NCBI RefSeq assembly: GCF_017355835.1
Contig: NZ_JAFEWF010000003.1
Location: 186,001-250,000 of the forward strand
Reading direction: 5' to 3'
DNA: 64,000 nucleotides
Source: Desertivirga brevis
GTDB lineage: Bacteria > Bacteroidota > Bacteroidia > Sphingobacteriales > Sphingobacteriaceae
The notes beneath the pieces are model-generated. The model had not been told where the DNA came from. It saw nothing but the letters and a program-made list of their open reading frames with translations, and did no database searches. The translations under genes and the position numbers were made by a program. Of the stretch, positions 53,127 through 63,150 are shown piece after piece. Position 1 is the stretch's first letter; each line of letters starts with the position of its first letter.

Positions 53127-53558
53127 GTGCTGAAATTATGCCCTTATATTATCCTATTGCCAGTATTGCTTCTTGCTAATGCTCCCCACACTTTGGCTGT
53201 TCAGGAAAATCCTTCGCAGACTGAAAGGATAGATGAACGCTTGGCATTTATTGGAGAAGTTAAAGGTCGCTCATATATTAAAATAGATATTCGTCCAATT
53301 AAGAAATCAGGCGAATTTGCTGCTGAAAACGAAAGTTTTCTGCGCTACCAGGGCACCTATTTTGAGTCTGTAACCGGTAATAAATACACCGTAACGGCGG
53401 ATTTTAGTGCAGAAGATAGAGTTTGGACATTCCGTTGTTTTGATACCAATAACTGTCTTGTTTACGTGTTAAAAGGTAAACAGAAACAGGATGGTGACAT
53501 AGATGGTACCTGCAAGGCTAAACTGAAATCTTATTCTTTTTATTTGCGGCCTCAATAG
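53127..53558 (+). CDS. Hypothetical secreted protein
   Basis: A 143-residue protein starting with GTG at 53127, the only start ahead of a signal peptide (YIILLPVLLLANAPHTLA). The mature part shows alternating strands (SYIKIDIRPI, NKYTVTADF, VWTFRCFD) and two cysteines close together (CFDTNNC). I do not recognise a family. It follows the FtsB-like gene by 23 bp and its stop lies 1 bp from the convergent VWA gene's stop. Confidence 0.65.
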   Translation: MLKLCPYIILLPVLLLANAPHTLAVQENPSQTERIDERLAFIGEVKGRSYIKIDIRPIKKSGEFAAENESFLRYQGTYFESVTGNKYTVTADFSAEDRVWTFRCFDTNNCLVYVLKGKQKQDGDIDGTCKAKLKSYSFYLRPQ

Positions 53559-53559
53559 T

Positions 53560-55677
53560 TTAGATCTCTCCGTTCCTTTTTCTGCTGAACCATTCGAGAG
53601 TCAGGAGCGCAAGGATGATAAAGAATAACCACCAAAGGCTTATCATATCTTCGTAGCGCCTGTTTTCATAAGATATGTTTTTAATTAGCTCATTCTTTTC
53701 AAGCTTACCGGTTAGTGTATGAATAGCATCAGGATACACTAACTCTCCATCGCTTTGATTCGCAATATTATAGAGTATTTGATGATTAGCTGTAGTTTGT
53801 CGAAGTTCCAAAAGTGCTTTTGTAATAACTATCTTCCCGGATGACTGATATTTGTCGGATCCCAGCTGGGTAGTGCCAGTAAACGAGTATTCGCCCGAAG
53901 GCAAAGTTCCAGCATCTAAGACATAGGAGTTGCCGGTTCGTGAGAATTGGAAAGAATAGCTTCTGCCTTTGCTGTTCTTGAGTGTCAGCAAAACCTCTGG
54001 GGCGTTTATAAGCTCGTAAGCATTATTGTATAACTCGGCATTAAAGTTAATGTGTTCGTTCTCATCAAAAGTGTTTTTTGCCGGGTAAACTCTGAATTTT
54101 CGCTTATCATCCCTGCTTGATATAAACTGAACAGTTTTAGTTAGCAATTCATCTACGGCTTGGTGCGAGCCGTTGTCTTTGAAGTCCTCCAATCGCCAGC
54201 GCCATATTCCTTCTCCTGCAAGTACCGCAATACGGTGCTCTCCTTCTTTAGAGAATAAAAGCAATGGTCGCTCGGTCGCAATCTTCCCTATTTGCTGGCT
54301 GAATATGGTTGTTGTGTTAGTCTTAATCGCATAGTTCCCAAAGGGTGCGATAAGCGGAGGGAATCGTGTTATTTTAGTTTTAGAAGCTTCACTAATTACA
54401 AAATCGTAGAAGTTAGGATTATATCTGGGGAGCGCCTCATGACTATTGCCACTGCCAGTAATTGTTAAAAGATCCTGAATGGAGGAGAAACCACTAAGGT
54501 TTGTTTGCTCACCCAAAATAAAAAGCAGACTCTTACCAGAAATCAAGGGCTTTAAAGTAGAGGCGGGAACAGATTGAGAAGGCAGCTGATGAAGGACAAT
54601 AAGATTTGCCTTCAAGATATCTTCACGGTTGAAGCTTCCCGCGAACTGAGTTTTTACTTCATAATTCTTATTTGTCCCAATGCTTTGCTTTAATGCTGTG
54701 ATATCCGGGTGAGGTGAATTTGCCAGAATCAATACGTTTTGACGGCCATCTAAAACTTCAATAAAAAAGGTATAAGTATTATTCTCTGTTGATAGTTCTC
54801 CCTTAGTCGGACTAACATGGACTGAAAACTTCTGAATTCCTTTTTGTTTGGCCGAAAGAATGACCGGTATACGTAATCTGTACTCGTTGAGCGGAATGGA
54901 GATAGCTTTGTTAAATATTGGACCAGAATTGCCTGAAACAGTCAAGCGCGTGGAACTTCCTTTGCTTTGGTAAGCCTCAAGCTCTACCTCTATCTGGAAA
55001 TCGTTGCCTAGATAAACGATATTGTTATAGTTGACATTTGCTATCAGAAGATCTTTTTTAGGAATAGTGTCCCCAAGAGCCACTGTATAAATAGGCGATT
55101 TAATACTTTGTGCTTCATACTGTGGATTACTCCCTCTGTTGTAGATGCCATCGGTAGCTAGAATAACAGCGCCAATGTTCTTGTTTCCAAAACGACTGTT
55201 AATGTAGGTAAATGCCTCTCCGATATTGGTTACCTTATCAGTATAGGACGAGGTGCTGTATGGTCTTATTGCCGCGCCAAAGTTCAGGGCTTTTACCTCG
55301 TAGTTCTTAGAAAGGTCTTTAATTAGTTTTCCGATGGATCTGTTATAGCTGTTAATGTTAAAGCCAGGCCCTTTTGATGCTTCAATTGAGGCAGAGTTGT
55401 CCTGCAATAGAAAAATAAGAGGTTTTTCAACAGTTTTATTTTCTGTTCTTACTAAAGGAGCAAGCAGGAGGAAGGTAATAAGGCTAACTGCTATTGTTCT
55501 TAAAGCAAACAAGACTTGCCTTATTGGTTTAGGTAGCTCGCTTTTTTTGGTATATAATAAGAACGCATAAGCTAAACCAACCAGTAAGCTAATCAGTACC
55601 CAAATTATCGAGAACGAGGTGAATTGTATTTGAAATAAAAATGGCATATGCACTGAACGTAAATATGCCATTTTCAT
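53560..55677 (-). CDS. Large VWA-like membrane protein
   Basis: A 705-residue membrane protein. Two N-terminal spans (~22-41, ~56-75) precede a VWA-type domain whose DNSAS at 93-97 fits the metal-site pattern DxSxS. Then come Ig-like and beta-rich parts, a segment around residues 310-420 resembling a glutamine-amidotransferase-like fold (VLILANSPHPDI, LIVLHQLPSQS), and a last span with a basic tail (WWLFFIILALLTLEWFSRK). Bacteroidetes encode many such proteins. Function is unknown. The start is uncertain: Met at codons 3 or 11 is also possible. Confidence 0.75.
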   Translation of the reverse strand: MKMAYLRSVHMPFLFQIQFTSFSIIWVLISLLVGLAYAFLLYTKKSELPKPIRQVLFALRTIAVSLITFLLLAPLVRTENKTVEKPLIFLLQDNSASIEASKGPGFNINSYNRSIGKLIKDLSKNYEVKALNFGAAIRPYSTSSYTDKVTNIGEAFTYINSRFGNKNIGAVILATDGIYNRGSNPQYEAQSIKSPIYTVALGDTIPKKDLLIANVNYNNIVYLGNDFQIEVELEAYQSKGSSTRLTVSGNSGPIFNKAISIPLNEYRLRIPVILSAKQKGIQKFSVHVSPTKGELSTENNTYTFFIEVLDGRQNVLILANSPHPDITALKQSIGTNKNYEVKTQFAGSFNREDILKANLIVLHQLPSQSVPASTLKPLISGKSLLFILGEQTNLSGFSSIQDLLTITGSGNSHEALPRYNPNFYDFVISEASKTKITRFPPLIAPFGNYAIKTNTTTIFSQQIGKIATERPLLLFSKEGEHRIAVLAGEGIWRWRLEDFKDNGSHQAVDELLTKTVQFISSRDDKRKFRVYPAKNTFDENEHINFNAELYNNAYELINAPEVLLTLKNSKGRSYSFQFSRTGNSYVLDAGTLPSGEYSFTGTTQLGSDKYQSSGKIVITKALLELRQTTANHQILYNIANQSDGELVYPDAIHTLTGKLEKNELIKNISYENRRYEDMISLWWLFFIILALLTLEWFSRKRNGEI

Positions 55678-55790
55678 TTAATTAATTTGCTTGTTACAGG
55701 CAAAGAAGCTATCATGGATAATTTTATTATTTTCTAAATAACGCAAAATTAGCCCGTGATAGTTTTATATAATTAGGAATTCCTAGTACC

Positions 55791-56534
55791 TTACAGCATT
55801 CCCCCATCAACAGCGATCACCTGGCCTGTGATGTAAGCCGCCAAATCAGAAGCAAGGAATACGCAGGCATTAGCCACATCCTCTGTTTCTCCGGCACGTT
55901 TTAATGGAATTCCAGCTTCCCAACCTTCTACAACTTTAGGATCAAGAACCTCGGTCATTTCCGTTTTAATAAACCCAGGAGCCACAACGTTAGTACGGAT
56001 GTTCCTCGAGCCAAGTTCTTTAGCCATAGATTTAGAGAAACCAATGATACCAGCCTTAGATGCAGCATAATTTCCCTGACCAGCGTTACCCTGAACACCA
56101 ACAACCGAACTCATGTTAATAAACACACCTTTACGGTTTTTCATCATGATCTTGGATGCAGCTTTGGTAACATTGAAAATTGATTTGAGGTTAACCTCAA
56201 GCACTTCATCCCACTGTTGTTCGGTCATTCTAAGTAATAGACCATCTTTAGTGATACCGGCATTATTAACAACGATATCCAGCGTGCCAAAGTCGGCCAC
56301 AATATCATTAATTAATTTTTCAGCTTCGTCAAATTTAGAAGCGTCAGAACGGTAGCCTTTCACTTTTGTGCCTGCAGCCTGAAGTTCCTGCTCTAAAGCT
56401 TGTCCTTTTTCTACAGACGATAAATATGTAAAAGCTACATTAGCGCCCTGCTCTGCAAATTTTTCAGCTATTTTACGGCCGATGCCTTTTGATGCTCCGG
56501 TAACTAAAGCGGTTTTTCCTTCAAGTAATTTCAT
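55791..56534 (-). CDS. fabG: 3-oxoacyl-ACP reductase
   Basis: A 247-residue SDR enzyme that reduces 3-oxoacyl-ACP with NADPH in fatty-acid elongation. It has TGASKGIGRKIAEKF, NNAGITKDGLLLRM, the catalytic Ser in NMSSVVGVQGN, Tyr and Lys in YAASKAGIIGF, and AVDGGML at the end. GITKDGLLLRM is characteristic of true FabG. It is separate from the fabH cluster. The thioesterase gene is upstream on the same strand with a ~75-bp gap. Confidence 0.95.
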   Translation of the reverse strand: MKLLEGKTALVTGASKGIGRKIAEKFAEQGANVAFTYLSSVEKGQALEQELQAAGTKVKGYRSDASKFDEAEKLINDIVADFGTLDIVVNNAGITKDGLLLRMTEQQWDEVLEVNLKSIFNVTKAASKIMMKNRKGVFINMSSVVGVQGNAGQGNYAASKAGIIGFSKSMAKELGSRNIRTNVVAPGFIKTEMTEVLDPKVVEGWEAGIPLKRAGETEDVANACVFLASDLAAYITGQVIAVDGGML

Positions 56535-56611
56535 TGTTATCTATTTGAGGGCGTGAAGTTATAGAAATTTACAGAAAGTAGAACTCGCAAAAATGATTAA
56601 GTGGCAGGTGA

Positions 56612-57028
56612 TTATAGGGTTATCCCCAATTTCTGCAAATGCTCGGTTATCGAAACAGGTTTTTTCGTAGCAGCATCTATCGCGACAAATGTTAAAACAC
56701 CATGAATAGCCAATTCCCTACTTTCTTCATACATTTGCTCTATATAAATATCTACAGAAACCTTAACGCTTGTGCGGCCAAGATCTGTAACTTTTGCAAC
56801 CACTTCAGCAATAGTGCCTTCAGGAATGGGCCTGGTAAAGTTGATGCGATCTGAAGAGACAGTAACCACAGGAAGCCGGGTAAAACGTGTTGCCGCAATG
56901 AATGCTGTATCGTCCATCAGTTTCATTGCTACCCCTCCATGTAGGGTGTTGTAATGGTTGGTGTCTGTAGCAAATACAGGTTTAAATATCTTAGTTTCGG
57001 ATAAGGATTTTCGTTCTTCAAGAGTCAT
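56612..57028 (-). CDS. Acyl-CoA thioesterase (hotdog fold, YciA-like)
   Basis: A 138-residue thioesterase. It has NHYNTLHGGVAMKLMDDTAFIAA, the hotdog helix of the BFIT/YciA group, with the Asn and Asp in the expected places, and SSDRINFTRPIPEG. It hydrolyses acyl-CoAs; chain specificity is not predictable here. Its start overlaps the end of the CWC-type gene by 11 bp, so the two are coupled. Confidence 0.9.
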   Translation of the reverse strand: MTLEERKSLSETKIFKPVFATDTNHYNTLHGGVAMKLMDDTAFIAATRFTRLPVVTVSSDRINFTRPIPEGTIAEVVAKVTDLGRTSVKVSVDIYIEQMYEESRELAIHGVLTFVAIDAATKKPVSITEHLQKLGITL

Positions 57029-57236
57029 AGTCAGCGTTTTCGATCAAAGTTAAGTATTCTTGTTTCAGCTCCACCAAACAATTAGCACAAAGACAGCCTT
57101 CATAACGCTCGCTGATGTATTGCACCTCGTTTAAATTTAGCTGAACCCCACTGCATTGACATTGTGTGAAATTGTTAGCCTTACACTCAATTCTGGTCCG
57201 GCAGCGTTCACAACCGATTATTTCATGCTTTGTCAA
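57018..57236 (-). CDS. Cysteine-rich CWC-type small protein
   Basis: A 72-residue protein with eight cysteines in paired arrangements: CERC, EC, CQCSG and CLCANC. This matches the CWC cysteine-rich family and suggests zinc binding. The start codon is TTG at 57236: no ATG exists in frame between an upstream stop at 57264-57266 and the conserved start. It overlaps the thioesterase gene by 11 bp. Function unknown. Confidence 0.8.
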   Translation of the reverse strand: MTKHEIIGCERCRTRIECKANNFTQCQCSGVQLNLNEVQYISERYEGCLCANCLVELKQEYLTLIENADYDS

Positions 57237-57410
57237 ACTTCTTAGCGTATTTCTGTAATGGATTTAAGCGAAAGTAGATAATTATTCTTTGATGTAGGAG
57301 AATGTATAATTATTAAGGTAATCCGTAATTCTTTATTACCGCGATGGTGGCACTTTCCATTCTTAATATTATTGAGCCCTTAAAGGATTTGTAGTGCTGC
57401 ACAAATTAAG

Positions 57411-57443
57411 AGAGGGCTATGTCTTAGAATAAACACGCCCTCT
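57411..57443. terminator. Possible terminator hairpin
   Basis: AGAGGGC (57411-57417) pairs with GCCCTCT (57437-57443) across a long loop, with an A/T flank. It lies between the genes ending at 57479 (-) and starting at 57236 (-), so it could end the former. Weak. Confidence 0.35.
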
Positions 57444-57478
57444 TTCATTTAACAAACTTGACCTCTTTGATTGTGTTC

Positions 57479-57898
57479 TTATTTTTTTCTGCGGTTCTTT
57501 GATCCTTTACCATCACTGTAAACATCACGATCTTCAAAATCATGATCTCTATTTATCAAAGGATAATTTCGAGAATAAGATTGCTGTATTTTTTTTCTTT
57601 GTCCCGGAGGCATTCCATGGGGATGTTTTCCACTCCAACCCTTTTGCCCATCACTATAGTGGCCGCCTGGATACCGGTTGTAAACCTTTACCTGTTGGCT
57701 TCGGGTCTCGTAATGGCCGGGAATAGTTCTACCGCCTACTCCGAAAATTCCACCAACTCTTTGTTCGGGTATCCAGACTTGTTGTTTGCGAGTTTCATAA
57801 TGATATTCCCCTTGCTGATCCCGGTATACTCCTTCTTGAGCATTGGCGCCCACAATTCCCGTTGCAGCCACCAATAGGGTTAATAATATCTTTTTCAT
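57479..57898 (-). CDS. Hypothetical exported basic protein
   Basis: A 139-residue protein with a signal peptide (MKKILLTLLVAATGIVGANA, cleavage before QEG). The mature part contains two related segments, HYETRKQQVWIPEQ and HYETRSQQVKVYN, and is very basic at the C-terminus (KGSKNRRKK). I do not recognise a family. The repeated motif suggests a surface- or polymer-binding role, but nothing proves it. Confidence 0.65.
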   Translation of the reverse strand: MKKILLTLLVAATGIVGANAQEGVYRDQQGEYHYETRKQQVWIPEQRVGGIFGVGGRTIPGHYETRSQQVKVYNRYPGGHYSDGQKGWSGKHPHGMPPGQRKKIQQSYSRNYPLINRDHDFEDRDVYSDGKGSKNRRKK

Positions 57899-58008
57899 CT
57901 GTGTGTGTTTGATGATTGGAATACGATTGATGTAAAAGGTTTAGTTACCCTAATATTTGTAACAAAATTTATCTCAGACCGTATATGCCATTCCATTAGA
58001 AGATCCCT

Positions 58009-58533
58009 ATGCATTTTAAATCGTTCTCTGAAGACGTAAAGATTAGTGGCGAAGCGATATTAGCCTCGCTCAAGGCCCTGTCGGAATACTCATTATCAAT
58101 TGACGGGCTTTTAAATAAATATGGTTTGAAGGATATAAAAGAAGGTCAATGGTACAATTTTCAGAACTGGTTAAACGTACTTAAGGACGTATCGAGTAAA
58201 TATGGACCTAATACCATCTTCACTCTTGGGAAAGGGGTAGCGAATAATGTTCCTGATATGAAGCTTGATTTTCGGTCTCTACTTGGAAGTATTGATCGGG
58301 GATATAAGATGAACCACATTGATGGAGATGTTGGGTACATTGAGCTAGAGGCCTTCGATGATGCTGGAAGATCCGCTCGCTTGAAAAACCGGACTCCATA
58401 CCCCGGCGATTATGGAAGGGGTGTGTTGGTTGGTCTTATCAGAAAATTCAGGCCTGTACCAGGGGCTGTTCCAAAAGTGGAAATAGAGACTACAGATGAG
58501 GAAGATGTGGTTTATCTAAATGTTTATTGGTGA
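58009..58533 (+). CDS. Hypothetical cytoplasmic protein
   Basis: A 174-residue protein without signal or membrane span. Helical N-terminal part: SGEAILASLKALSEYSLSI, YGLKDIKEGQWYNFQNWLNVL. The middle has KYGPNTIFTLGKGVANN and the end is beta-rich (DVGYIELEAFDD, DVVYLNVYW). I do not recognise a family. The single gene has its own terminator at 58562. The WY-FQNWL block and the GPNTIFTLGKG block would be good search seeds. Confidence 0.7.
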   Translation: MHFKSFSEDVKISGEAILASLKALSEYSLSIDGLLNKYGLKDIKEGQWYNFQNWLNVLKDVSSKYGPNTIFTLGKGVANNVPDMKLDFRSLLGSIDRGYKMNHIDGDVGYIELEAFDDAGRSARLKNRTPYPGDYGRGVLVGLIRKFRPVPGAVPKVEIETTDEEDVVYLNVYW

Positions 58534-58561
58534 TTTAGAGACTAAACACATTTCATAAAAG

Positions 58562-58600
58562 AAACCTGATCCACTGTTTATTATAGTATCAGGTTTTTTT
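58562..58600 (+). terminator. Rho-independent terminator
   Basis: AAACCTGAT (58562-58570) pairs with ATCAGGTTT (58588-58596), with a T-run after it. It ends the hypothetical gene at 58009-58533. Confidence 0.8.
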
Positions 58601-58797
58601 ATGGAAATATAAGTGGTTCGGAAAGGTCAAAAAGACCTTTCTGAAAATGAATTCTCCGCTGTTGAGTTGCTGCTAATCAAATTTATGCGTAATGTAGAAG
58701 CAGGGCATCATTCAGTTTTTAAAGTTGGCCTGTAACTAAAAACTGAGCATTTAGTATAATAAATTGTAACCATTTATCAAGCCCAAGAGATGTTATT

Positions 58798-61700
58798 ATG
58801 AGTAGAAAAACTCCACTCAATATTTGTACCTATTTAAGTTTCCTATTAACTGTAGTGATGGTCCTAGGTAGATCTGCGTCAGGACAGGATTTTCAACGCT
58901 TAACCAGTCTGGAGGGATTGTCGCAGAGTAATGTCACATCTGTTGTTCAGGATAAAAAAGGATTTGTTTGGGTTGGGACTACGGACGGACTGAATCAGTA
59001 TGATGGGTATAAGTTCAAAGTTTTCCGTCATAACAGCACCAGGAAGGGTAGTATTAGTAATAATAATGTTGTTTCCACTTTCGTCGATAAAGCAGGGGTA
59101 CTTTATGTGGGTACTCACGAGGGTGGATTGAATGTTTATAATTATGCAACTAACTCCTTCACTTCCTACCGCCATAATCCTAAAAATTCCTCCAGTATAA
59201 GTTCTGATCGCGTAACAGCAATTTATGAAGATCACAAGGGAGAATTATGGATTGGGACAGAAGGAGGTCTGGATATTTTCGACCGGAAGAGAAAGGTGTT
59301 TATTCATTTTGAAGGGAAGCTCGTTAGTAATCTCATAAGAGCAGTAACAGAAGACAAGAGTAATAATCTTTGGATCGGAACAGAGGACGGTATATCTGTA
59401 ATTGCTGCGGATAGGAAGTCTTCAATTACCTACAGGAATATTCCGGGTGACGAGAAGAGTTTAAGTGCGAATGGAATTAGGGCGATTTTTACTGATAGTC
59501 GAGGCAATGTATGGATAGGAACTGCTTTTGGCGGTCTTAATGTTTTAAGAAGAAAATCTAAGGCATTTAGTCGTTTTAAACATAAGCCCGGTGATAGTTC
59601 AAGTTTATTAGGAGATTATGTTCCAGGAATTTGTGAATCGAGAGATGGAAAAATTTGGGTAGCTACCAACTGGGGTGTCAGTGTTTTTGATGAAGACTCA
59701 GCATCCTTTGAAAATCACATTTCTGATCCATATAATTCTAAGTCTCTTATTGATAATGGTTTAAACGGCATTTATTGTGATCTTGAAGGTAATATTTGGG
59801 TAAGCAGTATCGTTGGGCTTTCGGTAAAGGATTTTCATCCTCCAAAATTTGCCCATTATTTGAACATCCCGGGTAGACTTGAAAGCCTGGGAAGTAAGGA
59901 AGTCTTCAGCTTTTATGAAGACTCAAGGCAGAGAGTATGGATTGGCTTAAGGGAAGGATTTGATGAATTCGATCGTAAATCAAAAACATTTATACATCAC
60001 AGGTTTAAACCAGGAGGGCAAAGGGTAGGAACAGTCACTTCTTTTTTAGAAGATAGCAGAAATAATTTTTGGATTGGGACATTCGACGCAGGATTGCAGA
60101 TTTACGATCGCGAGAAGGGAACATTCAAGGCTGTGAAGGGTTATAATTCCATCACAAAACAGGAGGTACCGCTACGGGATATCTGGTACATAAAAGAGGG
60201 AACAAAGGGGGATATATACATTTCTACCTTTACCACTGGCATCTTCAAGTATAACTTCCGTGACGATTGCTTTTACTCATTGTCCTGGCCAGGAAAAACT
60301 TTACCGGGAAGAGGTGTTACAGCTCTTCATATCGGAAAGGATGAAACTCTTTACATCGGAACTAATATTGAAGGGCTTTACCGGATTAACCAGCAAAAAG
60401 GTGTCTTCCAACAATATACTCACAACGCTAAGAATGCTTCATCCATAAGTAGCAACAATATAATTCAACTTCATGAAGATATAAAGGGAAGGCTCTGGAT
60501 CGGTACAAATAATGGGCTCAATTTAATGAAGGGTTCTGGTATCTTCCAAGCGTTTGGTGAACATGAAGGAGTTTCTAACAATACGATCAATAGTATCGAG
60601 GAAGACTATCAGGGAAATTTGTGGTTAGGGACAAACAAGGGTCTTACTCGTTTTAAGCCTGATACCCGGTCATTTAAAATTTTCAGTGTAAAGGATGGCC
60701 TTCAGCATAATGACTTTCTTCCACGAGCTTCCTTTGCCCTTTACAAGGGTGAAATCCTTTTCGGGGGGCTAAATGGCTTTAATTTATTTAATCCATCCCA
60801 AATCAATGTTAATTCATTTGTGCCTCCGGTATATATTACTAATTTTCAATTATTTAATAAACCTGTTCCATTAGGTGAAAAGGATTCGCCCCTGAAAAAG
60901 AGTATCATCGAAACTAAGACAATCGTACTCAAGTACTGGCAGTCGGTTTTTTCCTTCGAATTTGTCTCGCTCGACTTCAGTGGTATAAAGAACATCCAGT
61001 ACGCCTACAAGTTGGAAGGCTTCGAAAAAGATTGGAACTTTATCGGCCCTGAGAACAAGGCCTCTTATACAAATCTGGATCCCGGAGAGTACACATTCCT
61101 GGTAAAATCAACCAATACCGATGGGGTTTGGAGTAAAAGCCCAACCCGGCTTACAATTATAATTACTCCTCCTTTCTGGATGACCGTATGGTTTAAAGTT
61201 CTGGTATTTGTTCTGGTTGCGGGAAGTATTTATTCTATTTATCTCTACAGGATAAACAAGATAAAGGCTCAGAAAGCCGAATTAGAGAAGCAGGTAGAAG
61301 AGCGTACGGCAGAAGTTCGGCAAAAAGCGAGTGAACTTCAGGATATGAACGAAGAGCTGCAGGTGCAGGCTGAAGAGCTTACGGTGCAGTCAGAGGAGTT
61401 GCAAAATCAGTCTGAGCATTTGCAGGTGTTAAACGAGGAACTGCAACTGCAGAGAGAATATGAACAAAAAGCCCGGGAGGAAGCAGAGAAAGCTAACCTG
61501 GCTAAAAGTACTTTCCTTGCAACTATGAGCCATGAGATAAGAACACCAATGAATGGAGTGCTTGGTATGGCTGCACTATTGTCGGAAACTAAACTGGATG
61601 AAGAACAGCGAGAGTATACCGATACCATAAGAAATAGCGGAGATGCTCTGCTAAGTGTTATTAATGATATCCTTGACTTCTCAAAGATAGAGTCGGGAAG

Positions 61701-63039
61701 CTTAGAAATAGATCCTCATGATTTCTCTATACGCCAATGTGTAGAAGATGTAATGGATGTTTTTTCTACAAAAGCAGCAAACATAGGTATCGACCTTGTT
61801 AGCTTCATTGATCCTGAGGTGCCGGTCCAGGTCGTAGGAGATAGCATGCGTTTAAGGCAAGTGCTTATTAATTTGATAGGTAATGCTATTAAGTTTACCC
61901 AAAACGGTGAAGTATACCTGAGTGTGAGCCTGAAGAAGCAGATAGGCAGTAATGCTTTCGAGCTGTTGTTTCAGGTGAGGGACACCGGTATAGGAATTCC
62001 GGAAGATAAGGTTAACAGGCTATTCAGAGCATTTTCACAAGTTGATTCTTCAACCACCAGGAAATACGGAGGCACGGGGCTTGGTTTGGTTATAAGCCAG
62101 AGGTTGATTCAGTTAATGGGGGGAGAGATTAGCGTGAGAAGTCGCGAGGGAGAAGGAACTACCTTTGAGTTTTTTATAAATGTTGAAGGAAGTTCTGCTC
62201 CTATTGCTGTAGTACCAGAAATATCTTTAGAAGAATGCGCAGGGAAAAGAGTATTGATCATAGACGATAACCATACAAATCTGCGGATATTGAAACTCCA
62301 ATTGGAGCAGTGGAAGCTTGTGCCCGAAACAGTCATCTCTGGCACAGATGCTTTGCGGATGTTGTCGGAAGGAAGAGAATTTGAACTGGTAATAAGCGAT
62401 ATGCAAATGCCTGAAATGGATGGTGTTGAACTAAGCAAGCAGATTAAAGGCAAATTTCCGAAGCTTCCTATTATACTCCTAAGTTCTATCGGAGATGAGA
62501 CAAAGAAAAAGTATCCGGATCTGTTTAATGCTATACTCACAAAACCAATAAAGCAGCAACAGTTAGGAAAGGTAGTAAAGGAAACACTTACATCAGTTGT
62601 GCGAGAGTCTTCTTCTCAGCCTCAGGCCACTTTACTAAACTCCGATTTCGCTGCTCAAAATCCCCTAAACATCCTGATTGCCGAGGATAATCTTGTAAAC
62701 CAAAAGCTGATTACAAGGGTACTTAATAAGCTAGGATACCAACCGCAACTGGTTGAAAATGGACTGCAAGTAATAGAAAAGGCTCGCGAACTTAAACCCG
62801 ACCTTATCTTTATGGACGTCCATATGCCAGAAATGGACGGATTGCAAGCAACGCGGGCGATAAGAGCAGACTTTGAGGAACAACCCATAATTGTAGCGAT
62901 GACGGCAAATGCCATGGTTGAGGATAAAGAAGAATGTTTAGCTTCAGGAATGGACGATTATATTTCGAAACCGATTAAGATGGAAGAACTACTGTCTATG
63001 CTACAGAAACAATCTAAAAAAGTATCTGATAATAACTAA
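58798..63039 (+). CDS. Hybrid sensor histidine kinase with propeller sensor and two receiver domains
   Basis: A 1413-residue protein. Signal peptide ~1-29; about 14 Reg_prop repeats (~30-690; [26 protein letters not shown]); Y_Y_Y domain (~700-790); membrane span ~792-816; coiled coil ~820-900; HisKA with His912 in [10 protein letters not shown]; HATPase with [12 protein letters not shown]1 with Asp1201 ([10 protein letters not shown]); REC2 with Asp1340 ([10 protein letters not shown]). The front half is that of Bacteroidetes hybrid two-component sensors of polysaccharides, but no AraC-type DNA-binding domain follows. It must pass phosphate to another protein. It stands alone before recA. 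Confidence 0.93.
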   Translation: MSRKTPLNICTYLSFLLTVVMVLGRSASGQDFQRLTSLEGLSQSNVTSVVQDKKGFVWVGTTDGLNQYDGYKFKVFRHNSTRKGSISNNNVVSTFVDKAGVLYVGTHEGGLNVYNYATNSFTSYRHNPKNSSSISSDRVTAIYEDHKGELWIGTEGGLDIFDRKRKVFIHFEGKLVSNLIRAVTEDKSNNLWIGTEDGISVIAADRKSSITYRNIPGDEKSLSANGIRAIFTDSRGNVWIGTAFGGLNVLRRKSKAFSRFKHKPGDSSSLLGDYVPGICESRDGKIWVATNWGVSVFDEDSASFENHISDPYNSKSLIDNGLNGIYCDLEGNIWVSSIVGLSVKDFHPPKFAHYLNIPGRLESLGSKEVFSFYEDSRQRVWIGLREGFDEFDRKSKTFIHHRFKPGGQRVGTVTSFLEDSRNNFWIGTFDAGLQIYDREKGTFKAVKGYNSITKQEVPLRDIWYIKEGTKGDIYISTFTTGIFKYNFRDDCFYSLSWPGKTLPGRGVTALHIGKDETLYIGTNIEGLYRINQQKGVFQQYTHNAKNASSISSNNIIQLHEDIKGRLWIGTNNGLNLMKGSGIFQAFGEHEGVSNNTINSIEEDYQGNLWLGTNKGLTRFKPDTRSFKIFSVKDGLQHNDFLPRASFALYKGEILFGGLNGFNLFNPSQINVNSFVPPVYITNFQLFNKPVPLGEKDSPLKKSIIETKTIVLKYWQSVFSFEFVSLDFSGIKNIQYAYKLEGFEKDWNFIGPENKASYTNLDPGEYTFLVKSTNTDGVWSKSPTRLTIIITPPFWMTVWFKVLVFVLVAGSIYSIYLYRINKIKAQKAELEKQVEERTAEVRQKASELQDMNEELQVQAEELTVQSEELQNQSEHLQVLNEELQLQREYEQKAREEAEKANLAKSTFLATMSHEIRTPMNGVLGMAALLSETKLDEEQREYTDTIRNSGDALLSVINDILDFSKIESGSLEIDPHDFSIRQCVEDVMDVFSTKAANIGIDLVSFIDPEVPVQVVGDSMRLRQVLINLIGNAIKFTQNGEVYLSVSLKKQIGSNAFELLFQVRDTGIGIPEDKVNRLFRAFSQVDSSTTRKYGGTGLGLVISQRLIQLMGGEISVRSREGEGTTFEFFINVEGSSAPIAVVPEISLEECAGKRVLIIDDNHTNLRILKLQLEQWKLVPETVISGTDALRMLSEGREFELVISDMQMPEMDGVELSKQIKGKFPKLPIILLSSIGDETKKKYPDLFNAILTKPIKQQQLGKVVKETLTSVVRESSSQPQATLLNSDFAAQNPLNILIAEDNLVNQKLITRVLNKLGYQPQLVENGLQVIEKARELKPDLIFMDVHMPEMDGLQATRAIRADFEEQPIIVAMTANAMVEDKEECLASGMDDYISKPIKMEELLSMLQKQSKKVSDNN

Positions 63040-63049
63040 GCAGAGGAAC

Positions 63050-63104
63050 CCTGCTAAAAGAGAAAAGCTCCGTATTTACAACGGAGCTTTTCTCTTTTAG
63101 CAGG
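63050..63104. terminator. Bidirectional terminator, 24-bp perfect stem
   Basis: The arms 63050-63073 and 63081-63104 are perfectly complementary over 24 bp, with a 7-nt loop. The inner core is GCTCCGT/ACGGAGC and A/T-rich blocks flank it. It separates the hybrid kinase (+) from recA (-). Confidence 0.9.
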
Positions 63105-63150
63105 ACCTTATTTAAGCAGGCATTTTAAAACAGCCTGTCAATTTCCTCAC

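Noticed and set aside
58621..58641. Hairpin GAAAGGTC-AAAAA-GACCTTTC as a terminator or small RNA
   Set aside because: No T-run follows and a good terminator already lies at 58562; nothing supports a transcript.
62109..62540. 143-codon minus-strand frame opposite the hybrid kinase
   Set aside because: Antisense shadow of the ATPase and receiver domains.
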